Made by a program: the position numbers and the translations under genes. A DNA stretch of 64,000 nucleotides from Danxiaibacter flavus (GTDB taxonomy: Bacteria; Bacteroidota; Bacteroidia; Chitinophagales; Chitinophagaceae): positions 434,001 to 498,000 of the forward strand of contig NZ_JAULBC010000005.1 in assembly GCF_041060425.1 (NCBI RefSeq), in the 5' to 3' direction. Position 1 is the first letter of the stretch. Each line of letters starts with the position of its first letter. Below are positions 8,485 through 14,946 of the stretch, piece by piece. The notes beneath the pieces were generated by a model. The model was not told where the DNA came from and ran no database searches. It saw only the letters and a program-made list of their open reading frames with translations.

Positions 8485-8500
8485 AGTTCCACGTGGAACT
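8485..8500. promoter_or_regulatory. Candidate parS site 3
   Basis: The palindrome AGTTCCACGTGGAACT is perfect and extends to 20 bp (AAAGTTCCACGTGGAACTTT, 8483-8502). It abuts the ybeY stop codon. Confidence 0.78.
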
Positions 8501-8926
8501 TTATCTTGAATAGAGGTTTATGTAGTAGTCTTCTTTGGAACGCATTAGTTGGACTTCTTCCTTCTTTTTATCCTTGTAACCGCAAAGGTGGAGAGCGCCG
8601 TGGAAGATTACCCTGAGAGCTTCTTCGTTGAATGGTGTTTTAAGTTGTTTGGCATTGTCTTTAATCCTATCTACACTTATATAGACTTCCGCTACTATTT
8701 CGCTGGTTTCGCTAAGGTCGAAGGTGATGATATCCGTATAGTAATCATGCTGCAAATGTTCTTTGTTAATGGTTAACAGGAATTCATCCGAGCAAAAGAC
8801 GTAGTTAATGGCCTCAAGTTTCCTCCTTTCTTTTTTAAAGATGGTTTCGACGAATTCTTTTACCCTGTTTTTGTCGCTGAGATTCAGCTTGGCGTCAGCG
8901 TAGTTAAAGGTTACTTTTTTTGACAT
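8501..8926 (-). CDS. ybeY: Endoribonuclease YbeY (rRNA maturation factor)
   Basis: About 141 residues from the ATG at 8924-8926 (MSKKVTFNYADAK). A longer in-frame reading exists but adds only 16 unlikely residues and would overlap the divergent feoA promoter. The zinc site is visible as HGALHLCGYKD; the third ligand of the usual HGxLHLxGYDH is displaced, as in other Bacteroidota members where the motif reads CGYKD followed by an EE..M..KED helix. YbeY processes rRNA 3' ends and takes part in ribosome quality control. The stop codon abuts parS-like site 3. Confidence 0.9.
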   Translation of the reverse strand: MSKKVTFNYADAKLNLSDKNRVKEFVETIFKKERRKLEAINYVFCSDEFLLTINKEHLQHDYYTDIITFDLSETSEIVAEVYISVDRIKDNAKQLKTPFNEEALRVIFHGALHLCGYKDKKKEEVQLMRSKEDYYINLYSR

Positions 8927-8977
8927 TTTTTGTGATTTCGCTTCCAAAATTCGTAACAAAATACTGTAATACAAGTC

Positions 8978-8985
8978 TACATTTG
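8978..8985 (+). promoter_or_regulatory. -7 promoter element for feoA
   Basis: TACATTTG fits TAnnTTTG and lies 18 bp before the feoA ATG. Confidence 0.45.
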
Positions 8986-9003
8986 CTTATTAATATTTCA
9001 GAG

Positions 9004-9231
9004 ATGAAGAAGTTGTCTAATATTCCCATTGGAAAGAGTGCAGTGATAAAAGCGTTTGAAAAAGATGATATTTTTATTAAGCTGATGGAAATGGGTTGTG
9101 TACCGGGCGAAATAATCAAGGTTGAACAAAAGGCGCCATTGGGAGATCCTATTTCTATAACAGTGGCTGGATATAACCTGAGTCTGCGCATTAACGAAGC
9201 TGATCAGATACTTGTAGAAGAAATCAATTAA
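9004..9231 (+). CDS. feoA: Ferrous iron transport protein A (FeoA domain)
   Basis: A 75-residue SH3-like FeoA protein starting at ATG 9004 (MKKLSNIPIGKSAVI). Typical elements are LMEMGCVPGEIIKVEQKAPLG, DPISITVAGYNLSLR and the end EADQILVEE. FeoA assists the FeoB Fe(II) permease at the cytoplasmic membrane. The longer in-frame reading from 8920 includes the promoter and is rejected. No feoB lies next to it; nadD follows after 18 bp and may be co-transcribed. Confidence 0.9.
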   Translation: MKKLSNIPIGKSAVIKAFEKDDIFIKLMEMGCVPGEIIKVEQKAPLGDPISITVAGYNLSLRINEADQILVEEIN

Positions 9232-9249
9232 AGCCAAACCCCTCCTTAC

Positions 9250-9819
9250 ATGCATATCGGATTGTATTTTGGTTCATTTAATCCTATTCATATTGGTCAC
9301 CTGATTATCGCCGAATTCGTTGCAAACAATACTGATGTTCAACAGGTTTGGTTTGTAGTCTCTCCACACAATCCCCTGAAGTCTGAAGCCAGCCTTTTAA
9401 ATGAGTACAATCGCCTCCACCTGGTAAACATAGCTATAGAAGATAATTCCAAACTGAAGGCCACTGACGTGGAATTCAAACTGGCGCGACCTTCCTATAC
9501 AATTGATACACTTACCTATCTGCAGGAAAAGTATCCTGCCAACCAATTCAGTATCATCCTGGGTTCGGATAGCTATCAAAATCTTCCAAAATGGAAGAAC
9601 GTAGATATCCTTAAAAGAGATTATGCCTTCATCGTGTACCAACGCCCGGGGTACCTGGTTCAACCTGAGCCGGAAGTAAAAGCGACTGTTCTTGATGCCC
9701 CCCTATTGGAAATCTCTGCTACTCAAATAAGGAAATTTATAAAGAACAACACCTCAACGCGTTATATCCTACCGGAGAAGGTGCGGATGGAAATTGAGGC
9801 GAATAGATATTACAAGTAG
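9250..9819 (+). CDS. nadD: Nicotinate-nucleotide adenylyltransferase NadD
   Basis: A 189-residue nucleotidyltransferase that makes deamido-NAD from nicotinate mononucleotide and ATP. The N-terminal GSFNPIHIGH is the (H/T)xGH-type nucleotide-binding motif. VWFVVSPHNPLK, SYTIDTLTYL, FSIILGSDSY and the C-terminal ISATQIRKFIK (the ISxTxIR motif) are all present. Length is normal. It starts 18 bp after feoA on the same strand. Confidence 0.95.
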   Translation: MHIGLYFGSFNPIHIGHLIIAEFVANNTDVQQVWFVVSPHNPLKSEASLLNEYNRLHLVNIAIEDNSKLKATDVEFKLARPSYTIDTLTYLQEKYPANQFSIILGSDSYQNLPKWKNVDILKRDYAFIVYQRPGYLVQPEPEVKATVLDAPLLEISATQIRKFIKNNTSTRYILPEKVRMEIEANRYYK

Positions 9820-9823
9820 AGCG

Positions 9824-10021
9824 CAAAGCCTAAAACTTATCGAAGCGAGGTTTTTTAACCACAGAGTGAAAGGAGTTTTGGCACAGGGATGCACGGGGTT
9901 TTAGCCACTGAGGCCTAAAGCTCAAAGCTTAAAACTTATTGAAGCGAGGTTTTTTAACCACAGAGTGAAAGGAGTTTTGGCACAGGGATGCACGGGGTTT
10001 TAGCCACTGAGATACTGAAGC
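9824..10021 (+). repeat. Tandem 99-bp duplication
   Basis: Two nearly identical units (9824-9922 and 9923-10021) with a 99-bp period. The first 88 bp of each differ at only two positions. Each carries AACCACAGAGTGAAAGGAGTTTT-type sequence. A matching inverted arm lies at 10109-10145 (CTCCGTTCACTCTGTGGTAA), so the spacer is a palindromic element with one arm doubled. Confidence 0.85.
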
Positions 10022-10205
10022 AATAAGTTTATTGGGTAGGATAAATGTCCCGTTTATTTATGATCTTATAATCGTCAGTAGATTCCTCCCGGCGATTTCT
10101 GGTAATCTGTGAAAACAACTCCGTTCACTCTGTGGTAAAAAGCTTCTTTGGGCTTTCGTAAAGATAATTTGCTGTGTTTCGTTCCTGTCGTTGTGTCTCC
10201 ATGGT
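10022..10205. other. Spacer between nadD and chrA, inverted arm of the repeat
   Basis: Contains the inverted arm at about 10109-10145 that pairs with the duplicated units at 9851-9880 and 9950-9979. Nothing else is recognised. Confidence 0.5.
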
Positions 10206-11372
10206 TTATATCAACCAACCCAGTAACAGACAAAGCGCCGGGATAAACGGTGTTCTGATCTTAGAAGAAGATAATAGGAAGAAGGTCGAGAAGATGATCA
10301 CAACGTTCATAAAGTGAACAGTAGATCCGTCCGTGATATCGATAGAAATATCTTTCATCAGATAAAAGCATGCTCCGGTCATAATTCCCACAACGGCAGC
10401 ATTAACTCCTTCCAGGGAACGGAATATTACCGCATATTTTTTCAGGTTGTGCCATACAGGAAAAAAGAAAAGAACCATCAATGCACTTGGTAAAAAGATC
10501 GCGATGGCTCCGATTATACAACCGGTGATCTGCATTCCGGGACCTTTATCTTTTAATACCATTCCGCCGACAAATGAGCTAATAGAAAATACGGGACCTG
10601 GAATTGCTCTCACCAAACCGGAACCCGTAAGAAATTCTTCTTTGTTCATTCTCAGGGCATTTGGATTTTTCTCTTCTACCCTTTTGGTTTCCGGCCTGGT
10701 TACATACTGTTCATACATCAGCGGCATTAATACATCGCCACCACCAAACACCAGGCTTCCAAAACGGTAAAAGTTTTCAAATAAATTGTATGGAGCCCTG
10801 TTCTTCCATTCCTGTTTACGGGCAGTTTCACTTAGAAAACCCGCAAGCATAAAAATGGAAAGAAATATGATCAGGTTGCCGTAATTGACTTTTTTAGGCG
10901 GTATACCCTTTTGAGGAATTCTTTTATCACTAAAATTCGTAGCTATGCCGGCGGCCACCAACACACAAGGAAATACCCACGGCGTTTTGAATAACAGGAA
11001 GGTCAACACAGTGACCGTCGCCATAATTATCCGCGTTATCGTATTATTCACGCTTACTTTAAACAACCGGAAAGCCGAGAATGCTATGAAGCCTACAGCC
11101 ATTGGATGTATAAACTTGAATATCCCCGGATCTATAGAATGATCACTGAAATAGTCGAGCAAAAAAGATAACCCGCCCATTAACGTACACGCCGGAAGTA
11201 TCCATATTAAAAGCGTCAAAACAGCAAGCGGAAGTCCACCCCTTTTATACCCGATAAGCGTAAGTGTTTGTGTTGAAGATGCCCCCGGAAGCATTTGACA
11301 GAAAGCATTGAATTCAAGCAGCTCTTTTTCTGAAATGTCTTTCCGCTGGTGGACAAATGTTTTGAACATCAT
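10206..11372 (-). CDS. chrA: Chromate transporter, ChrA family
   Basis: A polytopic membrane protein of 388 residues from the first ATG. LPGASSTQTLTLIGYKRGG and the second-half GSGLVRAIPGPVFSISSFVGG are the paired CHR-domain motifs of long ChrA proteins, which export chromate or a related oxyanion. The ATG at 11370-11372 is almost certainly not the true N-terminus. The frame stays open upstream to a stop at 11475-11477 and encodes RHISFLKAVFFHSITAFGGP, the conserved ChrA start, yet it contains no ATG, GTG or TTG. A rare ATT start at 11457-11465 or loss of the start codon would explain this. The substrate is inferred from the family. Confidence 0.85.
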   Translation of the reverse strand: MMFKTFVHQRKDISEKELLEFNAFCQMLPGASSTQTLTLIGYKRGGLPLAVLTLLIWILPACTLMGGLSFLLDYFSDHSIDPGIFKFIHPMAVGFIAFSAFRLFKVSVNNTITRIIMATVTVLTFLLFKTPWVFPCVLVAAGIATNFSDKRIPQKGIPPKKVNYGNLIIFLSIFMLAGFLSETARKQEWKNRAPYNLFENFYRFGSLVFGGGDVLMPLMYEQYVTRPETKRVEEKNPNALRMNKEEFLTGSGLVRAIPGPVFSISSFVGGMVLKDKGPGMQITGCIIGAIAIFLPSALMVLFFFPVWHNLKKYAVIFRSLEGVNAAVVGIMTGACFYLMKDISIDITDGSTVHFMNVVIIFSTFFLLSSSKIRTPFIPALCLLLGWLI

Positions 11373-11707
11373 CCCAAGGTGGCCCTGCGGGCCGCCAAAT
11401 GCTGTTATGCTATGAAAAAAAACAGCTTTGAGAAATGATATGTGACGAAATAAATAAATAATAATGAAGAAAAATTAGGCAAACTTATAGATGTTTAAAC
11501 TTTATTCTGCATAAACCCATTATTCTCAATCGCATAAAGGTAAAACTTCTGACATTAAAAAAATATGATAAAACCAATGAAAAATTAAGGATATACCATC
11601 TGGTAGTATTTATCTATTTGTTATTTTAGCAGCAGAAATTCACGCAAAAGACTTTCTTCGTATTTAAAGTTTGTAATAATCGTTTACTTCCGTACTGAAA
11701 CCTTTAC

Positions 11708-11715
11708 TACATTTG
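11708..11715 (+). promoter_or_regulatory. -7 promoter element for the DUF4290 gene
   Basis: TACATTTG fits TAnnTTTG and lies 13 bp before the ATG, which implies a very short leader. Confidence 0.4.
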
Positions 11716-11728
11716 ATTTTTAGTTTTT

Positions 11729-12481
11729 ATGGAATATAATACAACAAGAAATTATCTTGTGATGAGAGAGTATGGCAGGCATATTCAAAAAATGGTTGAA
11801 TACCTGTTGACAATTGAAGATCGCGAGACTCGCCAGAAACAGGCACAGGTAGTTATTGAACTCATGGGCTTTTTAAACCCACACTTGAAAAACGTAGAAG
11901 ATTTCCGTCATAAATTGTGGGACCATCTTTTTTATGTCAGCAATTTCCAGCTGGATGTTGATAGCCCCTATCCCATTCCTCAAAAGGAAACCTACAAGGC
12001 TAAGCCTGAACCGATTCCATATCCGAAGCGTTATCCCAAGTTTTCTCACCTTGGTAAAAACCTGGAGCTGGTTATTAACAAGGCGCTTAGTGAGGATAAC
12101 CCGGAAAAGAAAAATGGGTTTGCTCATTCTATCGCTTATTACATGAAGCTGGCTTACAGCAACTGGCACAAAGAGCTGGTTCATGATGATGGCATCAGAA
12201 GTGAGTTAAACAGCATAACAGGCGGACAGCTTGAGTTTAGCAACACACCATATATTAAACACCGCAATCAGAATTTTGAACGTGATGATTATGGACGTGG
12301 TGGTGGACGTGATAACCGCAGACAGAATTTTTCTAACCGCAATAACAGAAACAGCGGTGGTGGACGTGATAGCCGTAATGGTAGCGGCGGACGCGATAAC
12401 CGTAATGGTAATAACCGCGACAACAGAGGCGGCAACAACGGTAACCGCAACCAGGGCGGTTTCAAAAAGCGCTTTAAATAA
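11729..12481 (+). CDS. DUF4290 domain protein with Arg/Gly/Asn-rich tail
   Basis: A 250-residue protein. Residues 1-170 are helical and match the Bacteroidota-specific DUF4290 family (MEYNTTRNYLVMREYGRHIQ, ELMGFLNPHLKNVEDFRHKLWDHL). Residues 185-250 are low complexity, rich in Gly, Arg, Asn and Asp (GGGRDSRNGSGGRDNRNG and similar), ending in KKRFK. RG-rich tails like this often bind RNA, but that is inference; the function of the family is unknown. A TAnnTTTG box precedes it, a strong terminator follows, and murA lies downstream on the same strand. Confidence 0.85.
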   Translation: MEYNTTRNYLVMREYGRHIQKMVEYLLTIEDRETRQKQAQVVIELMGFLNPHLKNVEDFRHKLWDHLFYVSNFQLDVDSPYPIPQKETYKAKPEPIPYPKRYPKFSHLGKNLELVINKALSEDNPEKKNGFAHSIAYYMKLAYSNWHKELVHDDGIRSELNSITGGQLEFSNTPYIKHRNQNFERDDYGRGGGRDNRRQNFSNRNNRNSGGGRDSRNGSGGRDNRNGNNRDNRGGNNGNRNQGGFKKRFK

Positions 12482-12523
12482 AGTAAAACTGCAGGTTGCG
12501 GCACAGCTTCCTGTATATAAAAT

Positions 12524-12567
12524 AAATAAGGCTGAAGTGTTGAAATCTTCAGCCTTATTTTATTTTT
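12524..12567 (+). terminator. Terminator after the DUF4290 gene
   Basis: A 14-bp perfect stem AAATAAGGCTGAAG / CTTCAGCCTTATTT is followed by TATTTTT. Confidence 0.88.
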
Positions 12568-12671
12568 GACCATTCAAAACCCAACTGTTTATGCTGCAGC
12601 CGAATGCCCTTCAACAACAGTTGTGTAATTGCTTTTTCCGATTGATTTTAAGAAACGAATAAATAAATTTT

Positions 12672-13979
12672 ATGGCTTCTTTTGAAGTAAGAGGTGGCAA
12701 CAAATTACAAGGCGAGATTATACCACAAGGTGCAAAAAATGAAGCACTGCAGATTATTTCCGCTGTGCTGTTAACACCTGAGAAAGTTACGATCAACAAT
12801 ATACCTGATATACTGGATGTAAATCTATTGATAGAATTGTTGATGGATCTGGGTGTTAAGGTAGAAAGGCCGCAGAGAGATATTTGTACTTTTCAGGCAG
12901 ATGAAGTTGATATTGATTTTTTAGGATCTGAAGCGTTTCGCAAAAAGAGTGGCAAGCTTCGTGGAAGTGTAATGGTAGCAGGCCCTATGCTATCCCGCTT
13001 TAAAAAAGCATATATACCAAAGCCAGGGGGAGATAAGATCGGCCGCAGAAGACTTGATACACATATCATAGGTTTTGAAAAGCTAGGGGCACGTTTTGAA
13101 TACAATGAAGACCTGCATTATTTTCAGCTTGTGGCACCTGATCTGAAAGGTACTTACATGTTGTTGGATGAACCTTCTGTAACAGGTACAGCAAACATTG
13201 TAATGGCTGCGGTAATGGCGAAAGGAACAACAACTATTTATAATGCTGCATGTGAGCCTTATCTGCAACAACTATGTAAGATGTTGAACAGAATGGGTGC
13301 AAAGATCTCCGGTGTTGGTAGCAACCTGCTTATAATTGAAGGCGTTGATTATCTCGGAGGAACAACACACACGATGCTGCCTGATATGATTGAGATAGGA
13401 AGTTTTATTGGTCTTGCAGCAATGACACGAAGTGAGATCACCATTAAGAATGCCGGCATTGAACATCTGGGTATTATACCTGAAAAGTTTCAGCAGCTTG
13501 GCATACAAATGGAATTTCGCGGAGATGATATATATATACCATCACAGGAAAAATATGAAATAAGTACTTATCTCGATGGTGGTATACTTACTATATCTGA
13601 TCACCCGTGGCCAGGGTTTACACCAGACTTGCTAAGCATAGTGCTGGTAGTAGCAACACAGGCTATCGGCAGCGTATTGATCCATCAAAAAATGTTTGAA
13701 AGCCGTCTGTTCTTTGTTGACAAATTAATTGATATGGGGGCACAGATCATTCTCTGTGATCCGCACAGGGCAACGGTTATAGGACTTGGAAGAAGAAATA
13801 ATCTTCGTGGTATTACAATGAGTAGTCCTGATATCCGTGCGGGACAAGCGTTGTTGATTGCTGCATTAAGTGCAGAAGGGAAGAGCACTATCCAAAACAT
13901 TGAGCAGATAGACAGAGGCTACCAGAATATTGATGCAAGATTGAGAAATCTGGGAGCAGATATAAGGAGAATTGATTAA
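12672..13979 (+). CDS. murA: UDP-N-acetylglucosamine 1-carboxyvinyltransferase MurA
   Basis: A 435-residue EPSP-synthase-fold enzyme catalysing the first committed step of peptidoglycan synthesis, transfer of enolpyruvate to UDP-GlcNAc. PQGAKNEALQII carries the substrate-binding Lys22. The flexible-loop position that is Cys115 in E. coli is Asp here (KPGGDKIGRRRLDTH, Asp121, codon GAT at 13032-13034). A Cys-to-Asp exchange at this site is known to make MurA insensitive to fosfomycin while active. DGGILTISDHPWPGFTPDL holds the catalytic Asp region. Length is normal. Confidence 0.96.
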   Translation: MASFEVRGGNKLQGEIIPQGAKNEALQIISAVLLTPEKVTINNIPDILDVNLLIELLMDLGVKVERPQRDICTFQADEVDIDFLGSEAFRKKSGKLRGSVMVAGPMLSRFKKAYIPKPGGDKIGRRRLDTHIIGFEKLGARFEYNEDLHYFQLVAPDLKGTYMLLDEPSVTGTANIVMAAVMAKGTTTIYNAACEPYLQQLCKMLNRMGAKISGVGSNLLIIEGVDYLGGTTHTMLPDMIEIGSFIGLAAMTRSEITIKNAGIEHLGIIPEKFQQLGIQMEFRGDDIYIPSQEKYEISTYLDGGILTISDHPWPGFTPDLLSIVLVVATQAIGSVLIHQKMFESRLFFVDKLIDMGAQIILCDPHRATVIGLGRRNNLRGITMSSPDIRAGQALLIAALSAEGKSTIQNIEQIDRGYQNIDARLRNLGADIRRID

Positions 13980-14039
13980 TGTACGATGTACCTGAGATTT
14001 TTGACTTTTTAATTTTGAATTTTGACTTTAATTAAGCGC

Positions 14040-14624
14040 ATGAATAATTTTGAAACACTACAACGTATTATTTTAAACAGGCGGAGCAACAAGCCTGTGT
14101 TGATGAATGGTAAGAAGATTGACGACAGTCTTGTACAGCAGCTATTGGAATTGGCTGACTGGGCTCCTACTCACGGACACACAGAACCATGGCGCTTTAT
14201 TGTATTCAGTGATGATGCAGTTACAGGCTTTTGTAAAACACATGCTGATCTATACAAGAGCATCACTCCCGAAGAAAAATTCAACACAGCTACTTTCGAA
14301 AAGTTGCTTCATATGGGTGATAAGGTTTCACACGCAGTAATTGTTTATTGCAAACGTGGTGATAATCCTAAGATCCCCGTACTTGAAGAGATTGCAGCAA
14401 CATCTGCAGCTATTGAAAACATTTTGCTTGGAGCCGAAGCTTTGGATATAGCTGTACTTTGGAGCACGGGCGGCCTGGTACACAACTCTGCATTAAAGCG
14501 ACATTTTAACCTTCGTGAAGAAGATACCATGATGGCCCTGTTGTACCTGGGTTATGTTGATGAAACTGTAAAAGAAGGAAAAAGAATCGTTCCGCTGGAA
14601 GAAAAAATAGTGTGGAACAAATAA
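14040..14624 (+). CDS. Nitroreductase family protein
   Basis: A 194-residue FMN-dependent nitroreductase-like protein starting at ATG 14040 (MNNFETLQRIILNRRSNKP). RRS near the N-terminus binds the FMN phosphate in this family, and LADWAPTHGHTEPWRFIVF is the matching A-P-(T/S)xxxxQPW segment. AATSAAIENILLGAEAL and LLYLGYVDE are further family features. These enzymes reduce nitro compounds, flavins or quinones with NAD(P)H; the substrate here cannot be told. It lies 60 bp after murA and ends at a terminator. Confidence 0.9.
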   Translation: MNNFETLQRIILNRRSNKPVLMNGKKIDDSLVQQLLELADWAPTHGHTEPWRFIVFSDDAVTGFCKTHADLYKSITPEEKFNTATFEKLLHMGDKVSHAVIVYCKRGDNPKIPVLEEIAATSAAIENILLGAEALDIAVLWSTGGLVHNSALKRHFNLREEDTMMALLYLGYVDETVKEGKRIVPLEEKIVWNK

Positions 14625-14644
14625 CAAACACATTTTAAATGAAA

Positions 14645-14677
14645 GGCCTTGAAACATTGTTCAAGGCCATTTTATTT
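14645..14677 (+). terminator. Terminator after the nitroreductase gene
   Basis: GGCCTTGAA / TTCAAGGCC stem followed by ATTTTATTT. Confidence 0.8.
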
Positions 14678-14707
14678 CGATGTATCGCGACATTTGATGT
14701 TTATAAA

Positions 14708-14742
14708 TAAAAAAACCTTGAAGAATTAGTTCTCAAGGTTTT
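14708..14742 (-). terminator. Terminator after tRNA-Gln
   Basis: AAAACCTTGA / TCAAGGTTTT stem, followed by TTT on the minus strand, immediately 3' of the tRNA. Confidence 0.78.
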
Positions 14743-14743
14743 G

Positions 14744-14814
14744 TTACCCGACCTGGATTCGAACCAAGACAAGCAGAACCAGAATCTGCCGTACTACCGT
14801 TATACTATCGGGCA
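14744..14814 (-). tRNA. tRNA-Gln (anticodon CUG)
   Basis: The minus strand folds as a 71-nt cloverleaf. The acceptor stem is TGCCCGA / TCGGGTA with discriminator A. The D arm is GTAT/GTAC. The anticodon stem is GCAGA/TCTGC around loop TTCTGGT, giving anticodon CTG. The T arm is CTTGG/CCAGG with loop TTCGAAT. The weak first U1-A72 pair is typical of tRNA-Gln. CCA is not encoded. A terminator follows directly, so it appears to be a single-tRNA unit. Confidence 0.93.
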
Positions 14815-14946
14815 ATCGTATATTTCAACGCTGCAAATGTGACGAATTTTTTGCAAAAAACCTGAACAAATTCACTCAAAAACAAGGAAAAATCTTGTCG
14901 CATAAACATGTGGCTCCGTTTGTTTTTTAACAAGGGGCAGGCATAA

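Noticed and set aside
8368..8616. 82-codon frame opposite ybeY
   Set aside because: It spans parS-like site 3 and the antisense of ybeY; composition is not protein-like.
12289..12573. 94-codon frame antisense to the Arg/Gly tail of the DUF4290 gene
   Set aside because: Leu/Pro/Arg repeats are the mirror of the RG-rich tail and are not a gene.
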